A DNA stretch of 64,000 nucleotides, taken from Omphiscola glabra (lineage: Eukaryota > Mollusca > Gastropoda > Lymnaeidae). Positions 35,880 through 62,781 of the stretch are shown here, one piece after another (positions within the stretch are counted from its first letter, which is position 1; the number at the start of each line of letters is the position of its first letter). The notes beneath the pieces were generated by a model that did not search any database, was not told the origin of the DNA, and saw nothing but the letters and a program-made list of their open reading frames with translations. Both the position numbers and the translations under genes were made by a program. The stretch covers positions 8,765,012 through 8,829,011 of the forward strand of contig OZ024809.1 of assembly GCA_964017045.1 (NCBI GenBank), written 5' to 3'.

Positions 35880-36588
35880 TTAAACGAGGTTTAAAAAAAA
35901 TCTAATTTGTTTTTACGTCATCAGCCAGTCTTTTTTTTATCTGACATCGATGTCGGAGTGAATTTTATAGATTTCTGTAGTCGTTAAATTTGAAGGCCTA
36001 AGAATGACTAAAAAAGGGGGGGGGGGGCTGGGGTGATAAGCTTCTCATTTGCCATATCATGATGGCAAGGAGCGGCGTACTTGAGATTTCTGTGGTGGCA
36101 AGCAGAGGTGCACCTGAGATATTTGCACTAGGCAGATAAGACTTGTGCCATGGCAAGCAATTTTTTTTTTAAATAGATTTCTCCTGAGTCTAAACATAAG
36201 AGATTTGGAACCTGCTAACGCAAAAAAAACAAAAACATTTTGGTCATTGTCTATTGGGAAATGTGTTTTACATAACAGTGTTCTGCATACATGCAAGACA
36301 ACTAAATCATCTCCACCTAGGCTATCTATGTATAATTTTTGGCAGGAAAAAGTCTCTGATACAGAATTCCTACAACACGCTTACTTTGTCAACATCCACA
36401 CGCTCCAAAAAAAAATGACATGCCAGATGGGCAGAGGATGTTGCGAGAATGCCAGAGAGAAGACTTCCGAAACAAATATTGTGCGTTTAACTCTCTAGAG
36501 GGATACGATGAGTCAGAGGGCACCAAAAAAATTTTTTAAAAAGCTTTAGGGACTGTCTAAAAGCTTCACTCAAATCCATGGACATTGA
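35880..36588. other. no gene seen
   Basis: Mixed sequence with a G run at 36016-36027. The open frame at 36145-36498 has no recognisable domain. Confidence 0.4.
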
Positions 36589-36589
36589 C

Positions 36590-36875
36590 CTAAATTGGTG
36601 CTTTGGATCGTGCAGGCTGGCGAGGTAGACTCACTGTTGGAGCCCAAACCCCAGAGAATAAGCGCAAAGCTCACGCCCAAAGAAAGCGCACGTCAAGAAA
36701 ACGCAGAATCGACTACAACCCAACTAGGAACCCGAAAACAACATGTGTCCTACGTGTGAGAAAGCTTTCCAGGCACAAATAAGACCGAAAAGCGACCTGC
36801 GTACTCACGTTTGAAAAATAGCCTTGGTCATCTTCGCATACGAAGGACGAACACCGACATGTGTTTTAACATCGC
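36590..36875 (+). pseudogene. LINE ORF2 C-terminus with CCHH finger
   Basis: Reads DRAGWRGRLTVGAQ, then a basic AHAQRKRTSRKRR stretch, then CPTCEKAFQAQIRPKSDLRTH and a stop. A C-x2-C ... H finger at the end of ORF2 is the same design as the one ending at 15466. The rest of the element is missing. Confidence 0.8.
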
Positions 36876-37330
36876 GACCCAAGCTACGCCCATGGTTAGA
36901 GAGTATCAACATTGATCGCCAGTAATGAGAAGGGAGACTTGCGGGCATATTTAAGGTACATTAGCTGCGAGCATGTCTTACATGCCGTCACTATCAGACG
37001 CGAGCGAAGGATGGCTCGGGAAAACATCGTCTTCTCCATGTCCTCTGTGTGACTGCATGCAGATATTTAAATATCATTCAATTGTATACGATTTTTTGCA
37101 TACCAACAGCTCAAAAGCGACTCAACAAGCGTTCAAATAGTTTGACAAATGCCGGTCCATAATTAAACTCACCAAGGCTTATACCAAGCCATCCAAATAT
37201 CACCCATCACCATGTGTTGTCTTGGTCATCAAACCATAAATCCATACCAAGGGTACCAAAATGGCTTCTTCCCCATCCCCGTACTAATTCATTCAGACAT
37301 GTTTTCAATGATCTGTTAATATAACTAGAA
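36876..37330. other. no gene seen
   Basis: Probably includes the 3' untranslated region of the preceding LINE (a CTTCGCATACGAAGGACG stretch just downstream). Nothing else recognised. Confidence 0.4.
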
Positions 37331-37334
37331 CACA

Positions 37335-37868
37335 GGGGGCACGAGGATAACACAGAGTGGACATAGGATAACACATAGGATGACACAGAGTGGGCATAGG
37401 ATAACACATAGGATAACACAGAGTGGGCACGGAATAACACATAGGATGACACAGAGTAGACATATGATAACACATAGGATGACACAGAGTGGACAGGGGA
37501 TAACAAATGGGGCATGGGATAATACAGGTGGGACAGCGGATTACATACAGAGGATGGAGGATGACACGGGTGAGACAGGGGATGACACAGGTGGGACATG
37601 GGATAACACAGAGGGGACAGGTGGTGGCACAGAGAGGACATGCTATGACACAGGGGGGACAGGGTATGACAAAGAGGGGACAGTGTATGACACAGAGGGG
37701 ACAGGGTATGACAAAGAGGGGACAGAGTATGACACAGAGGGGACAGGGTATAACACAGAGGGGACAGGGTATGACACAGAGGGGACAGGGTATGACACAG
37801 AAGGGACAGGGTATGTCACGGATGGGACAGGGTATGTCACAGAGGGTGCAGGGGATAAAACAGGGGTT
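37335..37868. repeat. 21-bp minisatellite
   Basis: About 25 units of GACACAGAGGGGACAGGGTA plus T, with ATAGGATAACAC variants at the left end. Open frames on both strands follow from 21 being a multiple of three. Confidence 0.95.
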
Positions 37869-37944
37869 AAAATGTTATGACATGGCAATAAAATATTTAA
37901 TTCCATGTCACATGATTTTCGAGGGTAGAGGTGTACTTCGTTTT

Positions 37945-38245
37945 GTTAGCATGTGTAACATAACTGAATCGTGGCGTCAGGGCCGACCGCAACAATTGCG
38001 GGGCCCTATGTGAAACGGATTGCGCGGGGTCCAGTCCGGGTAGGAATAAGGATAATAAGTGAAAATTAAGATTTTGTATTCGAAAATAAATTCGGGGTGG
38101 GGGCTATGAAAGTGCGGGGCCCATTGAGGTTGCAGTGGCCTAAGGCCGGCCCTGCGTGGCGTAGTAAGATGTGTGACATAATTGAATTGTGCCGTTGTGA
38201 GATGTGTCACATCACTGAATTGTGCCGTAGTGAGATGTGTTGAAT
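37945..38245. repeat. about 35-bp repeat interrupted by a miniature element
   Basis: Units of GTGTAACATAACTGAATCGT and GTGTCACATCACTGAATTGT type lie on both sides of the element at 37978-38154, three after it and one before. Confidence 0.75.
37978..38154. mobile_element. hAT-type miniature element with perfect 8-bp target duplication
   Basis: Starts CAGGGCCGACC and ends GGCCGGCCCTG (inverted ends). CGTGGCGT is present immediately on both sides (37970-37977 and 38155-38162). Same end family as the element at 26583. Confidence 0.92.
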
Positions 38246-38384
38246 GTCTTCATGGAGACCCAAAGTTAGTTAATAAAACTCGTTTGATTGGTAGTCAATT
38301 AAATATCCTAAACCTTAAGAGGTCTAAAACTGTTGAGAGGACAGACACAAGAAAGTATTTGAATTTTAATTGATTATCAATTCG

Positions 38385-38582
38385 GGCTGCTCTGTTTGGA
38401 ATCATAGGAGTCCTGGGTTCATCTGTTTGGCATCATATGAGTCCTGTGTTCATCTGTTTGGCATCATAGGAGTCCTGGGTTTATCTGTTTGGCATCATAG
38501 GAGTCATGGGCTTATCTGTTTGGAATCATAGGAGTCCTGGGCTTATCTGTTTGGAATCATAGGAGTCCTGGCCTCCTCTGTT
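38385..38582. repeat. 31-bp minisatellite
   Basis: Six to seven units of TCTGTTTGGCATCATAGGAG plus TCCTGGGTTCA. Confidence 0.93.
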
Positions 38583-38714
38583 TGACAACACAAAAATACT
38601 GGTTTCCCCTGTTTGATCAACTGGAATTAACTGCCGGGCCTCGTGCCATCTCTATGTTACATATGGCAGAAATAAACAGCTGTGGACATCATGATGACGA
38701 TAACAAATATAATA

Positions 38715-40830
38715 AGACATGCACTGGTATGGAACCTCCAAGGATCAAGAGATCGGGGAAGACCCAAAAACACCTGGCTTAGTGAGGTAGAGCTGGATTT
38801 ACTTAAGGTCGTAAAGAGTTGGCAGAGTTAGAGAAGATTGTAAAGAAACCAGAATCGTAAAGAGCTGGCAGAGTTAGAGAAGATTGCAAGAAACCAGAAT
38901 CGTAAAGAGCTGGCAGAGTTAAAGAAGATTGCAAGAAACCAGGATCGTAAAGAGCTGGCAGAGTTAGAGAAGATTGCAAGAAACCAGAATCGTAAAGAGC
39001 TGGCAGAGTTAGAGAAGATTGCAAAGAAACCAGAATCGTAAAGAGCTGGCAGAGTTAGAGAAGATTGCAAGAAACCAGAATCGTAAAGAGCTGGCAGAGT
39101 TAAAGAAGATTGCAAGAAACCAGGATCGTAAAGAGCTGGCAGAGTTAGAGAAGATTGCAAGAAACCAGAATCGTAAAGAGCTGGCAGAGTTAAAGAAGAT
39201 TGCAAGAAACCAGGATCGTAAAGAGCTGGCAGAGTTAGAGAAGATTGCAAAGAAACCAGAATCGTAAAGAGCTGGCAGAGTTAGAGAAGATTGTAAGAAA
39301 CCAGAATCGTAAAGAGCTGGCAGAGTTAAAGAAGATTGCAAGAAACCAGGATCGTAAAGAGCTGGCAGAGTTAGAGAAGATTGCAAGAAACCAGAATCGT
39401 AAAGAGCTGGCAGAGTTAAAGAAGATTGCAAGAAACCAGGATCGTAAAGAGCTGGCAGAGTTAGAGAAGATTGCAAAGAAACCAGAATCGTAAAGAGCTG
39501 GCAGAGTTAGAGAAGATTGTAAGAAACCAGAATCGTAAAGAGCTGGCAGAGTTAAAGAAGATTGCAAGAAACCAGGATCGTAAAGAGCTGGCAGAGTTAG
39601 AGAAGATTGCAAGAAACCAGAATCGTAAAGAGCTGGCAGAGTTAAAGAAGATTGCAAGAAACCAGGATCGTAAAGAGCTGGCAGAGTTAGAGAAGATTGC
39701 AAAGAAACCAGAATCGTAAAGAGCTGGCAGAGTTAGAGAAGATTGCAAGAAACCAGAATCGTAAAGAGCTGGCAGAGTTAAAGAAGATTGCAAGAAACCA
39801 GAATAGTAAAGAGCTGGCAGAGTTAAAGAAGATTGCAAGAAACCAGAATCGTAAAGAGCTGGCAGAGTTAGAGAAGATTGCAAAGAAACCAGAATCGTAA
39901 AGAGCTGGCAGAGTTAGAGAAGATTGCAAGAAACCAGAATCGTAAAGAGCTGGCAGAGTTAAAGAAGATTGCAAGAAAACAGGATCGTAAAGAGCTGGCA
40001 GAGTTAGAGAAGATTGCAAGAAACCAGGATCGTAAAGAGCTGGCAGAGTTAGAGAAGATTGCAAAGAAACCAGAATCCTAAAGAGCTGGCAGAGTTAGAG
40101 AAGATTGCAAGAAACCAGAATCGTAAAGAGCTGGCAGAGTTAAAGAAGATTTCAAGAAACCAGAAGGCGTAAAGAGCTGGCAGAGTTAGAGAAGATTGCA
40201 AGAAACCAGAATCGTAAAGAGCTGGCAGAGTTAGAGAAGATTGCAAAGAAACCAGAATCGTAAAGAGCTGGCAGAGTTAAAGAAGATTGCAAGAAACCAG
40301 GATCGTAAAGAGCTGGCAGAGTTAGAGAAGATTGCAAGAAACCAGAATCGTAAAGAGCTGGCAGAGTTAAAGAAGATTGCAAGAAACCAGGATCGTAAAG
40401 AGCTGGCAGAGTTAGAGAAGATTGCAAGAAACCAGAATCGTAAAGAGCTGGCAGAGTTAGAGAAGATTGCAAGAAACCAGAATCGTAAAGAGCTGGCAGA
40501 GTTAAAGAAGATTGCAAGAAACCAGAATCGTAAAGAGCTGGCAGAGTTAAAGAAGATTGCAAGAAACCAGGATCGTAAAGAGCTGGCAGAGTTAGAGAAG
40601 ATTGCAAGAAACCAGAATCGTAAAGAGCTGGCAGAGTTAAAGAAGATTGCAAGAAACCAGAATCGTAAAGAGCTGGCAGAGTTAAAGAAGATTGCAAGAA
40701 ACCAGAATCGTAAAGAGCTGGCAGAGTTAAAGAAGATTGCAAGAAACCAGAAGGCGTGAACATATGTCTTTAACGGCATTAATATGCTCCACTGTGATTT
40801 AAAAAAGGCAAAGAAAAGAAGAAGAAGAAT
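38715..40830 (+). pseudogene. LINE ORF2 C-terminus split by a minisatellite
   Basis: Before the array (38720-38815) the reading is WNLQGSRDRGRPKNTWLSE and VELDLL, the usual approach to a LINE ORF2 end. After it (about 40750-40800) the reading RRREHMSLTALICSTVI then a stop resembles the last residues of such an ORF (RWRxLVxALCST), followed by an AAGAAGAAG tail. The 45-bp array sits where the block of type W-x-E-L-E-K-I-A-x-N-R would be. Confidence 0.65.
38815..40757. repeat. 45-bp minisatellite derived from LINE coding sequence
   Basis: About 43 units of AACCAGAATCGTAAAGAGCT then GGCAGAGTTAGAGAAGATTG plus CAAG. Each unit encodes KELAELEKIARNQNR. Some units have an extra A (GCAAAGAAACC), which shifts the frame; blocks of five units make a 226-bp higher-order unit with starts at 39019, 39245, 39471 and 39697. 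The long frames on both strands are repeat artefacts. Confidence 0.95.
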
Positions 40831-41670
40831 GCAGTACAATATTTCGTATTCACATTCCTATATCGCTTCAACAGGAACCTGACAAAATGGATATCGTTCT
40901 GGATCATTTTCACAAACTTGACAAATATGTAAAACAGATTTTTTTTTTCTTTTTTAAATGGAACAAAGATTTTTTATTTTTTATTTTTATTATCTTTTTA
41001 TTACTCAGTGTCAACTATAAAGCCATAATTTGTACATAGCACACAATCATTTGTGGCAATTTCACATTTAAATAAACATGCTGGAATATTTTACTCTGTC
41101 GTTTAAACACACACACAAATGCAGAGCTGAGATTTGCGAAATAGACATCATGAAATAAAACACTGAAAATGATGTATACAAACAAAATAATTATAAAATC
41201 ATTCAAAAGTTTAATGGGAAAAATTGTCATTTCAAAGATTTCTATGAAACTCCCCTCTGCTTAAGTTAAGATCTATATAGCATATTGTTCCCCTTTTTTT
41301 TTGTTTGCTAAAAATGGCATTTTGGCAACACTGTTTGCTCGATTTGTCCTTTTTAAAAAGGTTTTCCCCAACCTGTTGTTCCTTATTCTCATGTCACTAC
41401 AACCGACTGTCTACAGACAAATAGACAGCTAATAGGAATTAACCCTCTAGCCCAGAATGAGAATATGTTTCAGCATATTTCCTTACACACATTACAAATG
41501 TATGTGGTTACAAAAAAATTTACCACTAAAATAAAAAAAACATATCTTTAATCGGGTGAAGAAACATCTGAAATGGTGTATCACTTTGCTATACATTATT
41601 GCACCGGGTTGTTAAGTTTTAACAAGTATTCAATTCACTAAACAATACAACAAACAAAGACTGGCATGAA
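40831..41670. other. no gene seen
   Basis: AT-rich sequence with T runs. No exon or element recognised. Confidence 0.4.
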
Positions 41671-41674
41671 CAAG

Positions 41675-42090
41675 TGCTTGGCAAAGTGGAGCTGAAAGTC
41701 TGAGGACAAGTGCTTGGCAAAGTGGAGCTGAAAGTCTGAGGACAAGTGCTTGGCAAAGTGGAGCTGAAAGTCTGAGGACAAGTGCTTGGCAAAGTGGAGC
41801 TGAAAGTCTGAGGACAAGTGCTTGGCAAAGTGGAGCTGAAAGTCTGAGGACAAGTGCTTGGCAAAGTGGAGCTGACAGTCTTAGGACGAGTGCTTGGCAA
41901 AGTGGAGCTGAAAGTCTTAGGACGAGTGCTTGGCAAAGTGGAGCTGACAGTCTTAGGACGAGTGCTTGGCAAAGTGGAGCTGACAGTCTTAGGACGAGTG
42001 CTTGGCAAAGTGGAGCTGACAGTCTTAGGACGAGTGCTTGGCAAAGTGGAGCTGACAGTCTTAGGACGAGTGCTTGGCAAAGTCTGACGT
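41675..42090. repeat. 36-bp minisatellite
   Basis: Twelve units of GACAAGTGCTTGGCAAAGTG then GAGCTGAAAGTCTGAG. The right half carries a linked variant set (GACGAGTG, ACAGTCTTAG). Confidence 0.96.
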
Positions 42091-42124
42091 TCAAAACCAG
42101 ACATAAAATAATTATTACAAGCAG

Positions 42125-42290
42125 CGTTTGAAACAGGATCACAGAGTTGGCTGTTTGAAACAGGATCAATGCCAGAGTTGGCTGTTTGAAACAGGATCAA
42201 TGCCAGAGTTGGCCGTTTGATACAGGATCAATGCCAGAGTTGGCCGTTTGAAACAGGATCAATGCCAGAGTTGGCCGTTTGAAAAAAATG
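42125..42290. repeat. 31-bp minisatellite
   Basis: Five to six units of GTTTGAAACAGGATCAATGC plus CAGAGTTGGCC. Confidence 0.92.
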
Positions 42291-42789
42291 CCAAAGTTTG
42301 TGGTTTAGGTATAGCTAGGTCAAAGATGAAAGAATCATGTACTGGGACATCTGGGTGCAAAAATTACATTATCAGAAATGACATAATAACAGAATGCAGA
42401 AGAGGAGATGCATCTATCTGAACATGGATCTACTTGGTGATAAATCCACTTTGTGTTCAATCCACCTGGGCATTTATTCACCAGGCACATATGCATTTGG
42501 ACAAATGCTTCAGATACCTACAAGTTCAGAGTGCTAACATATTGAAACCTCATATGATAAGGAAAATGTACAGTACTGTTGTTGTTTTGTTTTTTTTTAA
42601 AATAAGGAAACTTCAAAAGATGCCTCACACCACGCAAATGAAAGAAAACATTTGACTGTCACCAGTGGTAACAGGCGGGTGACACAGCAGGCCATGTTTC
42701 TGAGGAGTGTACCATGATGCTAAGTAGGAGCCTGTGTCAAGTTAATAGTTGCAGATACTTTCAAAACTCAAATCTACAAACAACAGGAA

Positions 42790-43130
42790 GAAGGTGTGTT
42801 TTCACACACACATGTCCAGCCCAGACCCTAAGGGTCCAAATAATTGCCCCTAAAGACAAGAAAAGGTCATGACCTTTCACCCTGCACACAGTACACCTAC
42901 AGGACATGTACAGGACACAAACATCAAAACGAGACAGTCACACATGACCTCCTCCACTGCCCAGCACTTCAAGACTTAAGCCTAATCAATCAACCAAAAA
43001 TACCAGCATGCCCCAACGCCCTGTATACAAAGACACACTGCAAAGTGTGAGTCAATTCTTTATCAATGCCACAGGCTGAAGGGCATGTGCCCAAATGGCA
43101 GCTGAATCTGAATAAAGATGATGATGATCA
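42790..43130 (+). pseudogene. LINE ORF C-terminus with 3' (GAT)n tail
   Basis: Reads QNETVTHDLLHCPALQDL, a pattern typical of the cysteine/histidine end of LINE polyproteins that carry an RNase H region (xxETVxHxLLxCP). It ends with AATAAAGATGATGATGAT at about 43112-43128. Confidence 0.7.
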
Positions 43131-43234
43131 ATGCAAAGAAATATAATTGTACAAGTAGCATTCAATAAACCGGCTACCAAATTACTGATAACATGCTCGA
43201 ATGTTATCTTTGATAAACTTTACTTAGGATCGAA

Positions 43235-43345
43235 TAAGGGTTAAATTTGGTTTGAATTAGGTTAGGGTTAGGTTTCAATTAGGTTTCAATTAGGTTTAGA
43301 TTATGTTTAAGGTAGGTTTGCATTAGGTTCAGATTAGGTTTGATA
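43235..43345. repeat. degenerate (ATTAGGTTT)n
   Basis: About ten loose copies of TTAGGTTTCAA and related 10-12-bp words. Confidence 0.75.
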
Positions 43346-43504
43346 CCCAAAGACACCCGACTGACTCTTATTTAGTGAACTTTTGGCTACAACATTCTTT
43401 AAACTTGTCTTCTGTTTAAGCTTTTTCATTATGACCATTTGCATGGACAGACACCGGGGAGTCTATCACAATGACCGAAATATCACAGAATAAATGACAG
43501 GTTC

Positions 43505-43630
43505 ATTGAGTGAATTTACACGGTCAGGTGCATGAATTGAATAGATCATACATCACAACGTCAGGTACATGAATTGAATACATCATACATCACAAGGATA
43601 GGTACATGAATTGAATACATCATACATGAG
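43505..43630. repeat. about 39-bp repeat, three copies
   Basis: Units of CAGGTACATGAATTGAATAC followed by ATCATACATCACAA. Confidence 0.8.
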
Positions 43631-43929
43631 CGAGAAACAAACAAATAATACAGTTAATTATGTGTACAATACATGTCATCATGTGTACAATGCATTTTAA
43701 TGTGTGCAATGTGGAATTAAATGTTTACTCTGTCTATAGAAATAGAACATACAACAGTCAGCTCCTACACAACAACAGTCAGCTCCTACACAACAAATGT
43801 AAGCCTGCCTGCTAGTCTAGGGGAGCATACTGAGGGCAAAAACAAGAGACAAGTTAGCTCCCCTGCCAAATGAATCTTGTGTGGTTAGAGGGGGACATGA
43901 CTAACTCATTTCCCCTGCCTCCATCTCAA

Positions 43930-44425
43930 TTCAACAATTATAAATATGTAATTGACAAACTCAATCCACCCATCACAGGAATGTCATTGACAAACTCAAT
44001 ACATCCATAACAAGGATGTCATTGACAAACTCAATCCATCCATAACAGGGATGTCATTGACAAATTCAATCCATCCATAACAGGAATGTCATTGACAAAC
44101 TCAATCGACCCATCACAGGAATGTCATTGACAAACTCAATCCATCCATAACAGGGATGTCATTGACAAACTCAATCCATCCATAACAGGGATGTCATTGA
44201 CAAATTCAATCCATCTATTACGGCAATGTCATTGACAAACTCAATCCCTCTATTACAGCAATGTCATTGATAAATTCAATCCATCTATTACAGCAATGTC
44301 ATTGACAAACTCAATCCATCTATTACAGCAATGTCATTGAAAAACTCAATCCATCCATAACAGGGATGTCATTGACAAATTCAATCCATCTATTACATGG
44401 ATGTCATTGACAAACTCATTTTTTT
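43930..44425. repeat. 35-bp minisatellite
   Basis: About 13 units of CCATAACAGGGATGTCATTG then ACAAACTCAATCCAT, with a TCTATTACAGCAATG variant subgroup at 44215-44335. Confidence 0.95.
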
Positions 44426-44824
44426 GGTTTTTTTAAGGGGTACCTAAGGTGTTTTTTTTATTTTTTAAAAGGAGGTATCCAAATGTGTTAGTTTTTTACT
44501 TTTTTTTTTATCAACATTTCTGTCATCTAAACCTCATAATTTGTTGGGTTTTTAAGACATTTAACGCAGGAGATTGTAAGCCCACATTTTAATTTTTACC
44601 ATTGAGATATCAGCGGACAGCTGTGTCAAAACTATTGGAAAAGGTAAGTTAATATTGTGTGGTTAGAGAGGGAGGGACATGAAAAATTCACATTTTTTTA
44701 ATAAATGATGTTCTAAAAATCAATGAAGAAACCAGGACAAGCTTGCCCTTTAGTTCACCGTCTTTAGCTCTAGCTTAATTCAGTCCAACTAGAGTGCCAC
44801 TCTAGGCCACAGCAATGTCTAAAT

Positions 44825-45065
44825 GGATCTAGGTTACAGTACTGTCTAATGGATACAAGTGACCATAATTTCTATGGATCCAGGAGACAGTAATGTCTAT
44901 GGATACAGGTGACCATAATTTCTATGGATCCAGGTGACAGTAATGTCTACGGATCCAGGTGACAGTAATGTCTATGGATCCAGGTGACAGTAATGTCTAT
45001 GCATCTAGGTGACAGTAATGTATTTGCATCTAGGTGACAGTAATGTCTATGGATCCAGGTGACCA
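44825..45065. repeat. 25-27-bp minisatellite downstream of RCBTB
   Basis: About nine units of GGATCCAGGTGACAGTAATG plus TCTAT. Confidence 0.92.
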
Positions 45066-45184
45066 CCTTAACCCAAACATTTTTACACATTTTTTTACAA
45101 ATTGCAACAAAGACAAGTGCACTGTTCTTGAAAATTTCCCAAACTACTGGCCAAGGTACCTGGAGACAGCCCTGCTAACCTTTA

Positions 45185-45242
45185 ACTAATGGCCAGTGCC
45201 CACAATGGCCTGTGCCCACAATGGCCAGTGCCCACAATAGTC
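45185..45242. repeat. short repeat in the RCBTB 3' region
   Basis: Four loose copies of GCCAGTGCCCACAATG just downstream of the stop codon on the minus strand. Confidence 0.7.
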
Positions 45243-45295
45243 AGCAGGGTCTGTTTAAGCAAATACGGCAGCTTGCTTGTCCCGTTCTGTCATTG

Positions 45296-60090
<14,795 letters not shown>

Positions 60091-60393
60091 TATTGTGGCA
60101 AGGAATCAAAAGAGTTAGCAGGACCAGGCAGCTATGGAAACAAATATGTCACAAACAAGAAGGAACAAAATATATAATTAATTATCATTAATTAAGTAAT
60201 TGTCAGACTAAGTAGTAAAGATAATAATATTTTGAAATTTAAAACTTAAAATTAGCACACACAAAATTAGATGCAGAAATAACTTTCAGCATAAATATTT
60301 AAATTTTATTAGTTGTTTTAGGCTTAAGGGCTAGGCTAGGCCATGACATGGGTTCCCAATCTGTGGGCTTGCAAAGACAACGATCTTTTCGGT

Positions 60394-60498
60394 TAATGTG
60401 CTGTTGTGGTCCCTCTGTCGCTCACCCTAACCCGAACCCTAAATCTATCATAAACAAAGGGAAGTGACTCCCAATAAGGGGACCACAACAGCACATTA
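60394..60498. repeat. 20-bp inverted repeat
   Basis: TAATGTGCTGTTGTGGTCCC is followed about 65 bp later by its reverse complement. It may be the ends of a small decayed element. Confidence 0.7.
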
Positions 60499-61794
60499 GC
60501 CATCTTTTCTTGTAGTAGTTATTTAGTGGGGTCACCGAATAAAACTTAAAAGCTCATGAAAACACAGAAAACTGTACCAGTTAAGTGCAAACAACCCCAA
60601 TTCGTCCCGGCCCGGGTATATAATGTCACGGACTCAGAAAATTCAATTTTCCCAAGGCCCATCCCCCACCTCCTAAGAAAAAACTAAATTGAATGAATGC
60701 GTGACGGTAAAACAACGTTGAATATTTTTTTTAATTCAGCAGACGAGATATTATTAAGTTAATAAATGTTACACATTATTGGATAGTTGCAGTTTAAAGC
60801 TTACCGTTATATGGTAAAGAACCAAGCCTATGCTTATTCAATTTAAGAAAATAAACATTGAGATTGCGTTTGGATGTGTTTACATATTATTACATTAATG
60901 ACATACAAGACACGACACGAGAAAAGATCCGAGAGATTGCTATTATAAGGCTGGTTTTTTTTAGATATTAATGTGTTTTAATTTGTTAACTGCCAGTAGA
61001 TTCGAATCAAAATAATTCAGTACAATACAACGAACGTTTCGACTGGAAGCCTTTATCAGCAGACAAAATAAGAATCAGAAGTAAGTAAACTGAGTATACA
61101 GTAATGACGGTTCAGTTTGGTTTGGCTTTAAATTTTTAATGAAATGGCTTTAATAATCGATGGACCAAATAAAAATGTAGAGTGTAGAACAAAAAAATGA
61201 ACCAATGTCGTCATCTATTAAAAACTACATATCTTTAAATTAAATTTTGACTTAATTATCGGTTGGTGATCTCATTAAAATCAATATAAAAAATAATAAC
61301 GTATTGACCTCAATCGCCATCGAATTGAAAAGGTAAAACAATCAAATTAACAGCTATGCTTCACATCGTTAACATATTTGGATGACTGTTTATTTGTAAC
61401 AATAATTCCCGAGTGGATTTTGTCCACCCCACTCTCATTGCGCACCGTGATGCGTTCTTAATCATGTACGCACCACGTGCACACAAAAGAACATCTATAC
61501 TATATGATTAACTTTTTTCTTTAAAGGACCTATATATATATAGGCCTAAGTAATATTTGACCGGAATATCCAAACGTGGAATGGACAGAATTGTACACAC
61601 GCAACGTGGTGGCGGTGCCATAGTAGTTAAAATGTTTTTAATTAACCTGTCTGTGCACAAGGCATAGGCCTACTTTGCATTTAAATTGGTTTGTTCAATT
61701 CATAATGAATTCGCGAGCCATTCGCACCTGGGTCCCATTAGACTCAATTAAATTTCGAGTGTCATTTGTGGAAGTTTATTTTAGTTGAACTGAA

Positions 61795-61930
61795 GATGTA
61801 AGTTTACAAACGCATAGTCCATTCAATTATATTTCATTTGATACCAAATTGTGTCGTACAAACCCAACAATAATATTTTAAATAGATTTTTAATCCCAGC
61901 CTCTCACTTCTGGTACCCGACTGCGAATAG
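61795..61930. mobile_element. fragment of the pogo-like element
   Basis: About 130 bp matching 55690-55822 (ACAAACCCAACAATAATATT, then TTTTTAATCCCA and TCTGGTACCCG) in the same orientation. Both ends are missing. It lies about 0.9 kb upstream of the PPM1L start codon. Confidence 0.8.
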
Positions 61931-62781
61931 TCACAGCCAAAAGAAAATGTAATTAATGAATCTGGAAACGGTCCACCAAACGTAAAAGTTAGGAAAATGC
62001 TGCGTTAGAGAACAATGGGCAAATTTTTTGTTTGATGACCAATAGCGTCACTAGGGAGGTTCAGACCCCACCGTGTCACGCCCGCATGGGGGAGGGGGGG
62101 TTACATAAAATTGTTAGAGTTTGCTCGAGTCAGTTTCATGATAGAAATATGTTAGATATAAAAGAAGTTTACCAGATCTGAGTGTAGCCAGAACGAGAAG
62201 CGTGTCACCAAAACAGAGTACCACGGGATTAAGTTAATCACACTCAGATGCACCCAACACTCTAGCTATGCCTCAGACCACACAGGGAAACTGGTGGGAA
62301 ATCATCCCTAGTAACTCCATTAGCCTGGACCAAGCAAATAATTGTTTTTCAATCTCCTTTACTTTTATTACTTCTTCATCATTAAAGCTGTAATTTAAAC
62401 TAATATTAAATGTAAAATTTATATTGTGCAAAAAATACCATACTTTTTATTTGTACGAAATATATTATATTCCCATTTAGAGACAAGTAATAATATTTAG
62501 TCTTATATTATGCATTTTCACATATCTTTTGTGAGTCAGCAGTTGTTTATTTTTGTTTGTATCCAAATTACATACTTTTAAGAACGTAGGCCTATATTCC
62601 TTGGAGGAACAAATTCGTTCGAATCCAAACATTGTCTTCGTACAGTAACAATATTGAAGAAAACACACATTTGATCTCGGTTAGATCTAGGATCTCGGTA
62701 GAAGGAACCACCTTAAACTTCCTATGTTTATGTGCTGTTTTTTTTTCCTATGTGCCTGAAGGGCAGAAATGATGATAAATA

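Larger units (their letters stand above)
60091..62781. promoter_or_regulatory. 2.7-kb shared upstream region of RCBTB (minus) and PPM1L (plus)
   Basis: The two start codons face away from each other, so both promoters should lie here or in untranslated exons within it. On the minus strand TTTGTTTCCATAG at 60132-60144 is a plausible acceptor for an untranslated RCBTB exon boundary 40 bp before its ATG. A TATA-like TTATATACCC on the minus strand near 60618 is a weak promoter candidate. No other gene is visible; a hairpin (60394-60498) and a transposon fragment (61795-61930) lie inside. Confidence 0.5.

Noticed and set aside
38803..40839. Many 65-203-codon frames rich in KELAELEKIA or its antisense
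   Set aside because: Products of the 45-bp minisatellite. The plus-strand reading is broken every five units by an inserted base.
60425..60445. Telomere-like CCCTAACCCGAACCCTAAAT (also CCCTAACCCTAAC near 18243)
   Set aside because: Only two or three copies, inside unrelated sequence; not enough to indicate a telomere.
62045..62285. Possible miniature element with ends near TAGCGTCACTAGGGAGG and CTCTAGCTATGCCTC
   Set aside because: The ends are only loosely inverted and no target duplication was found.
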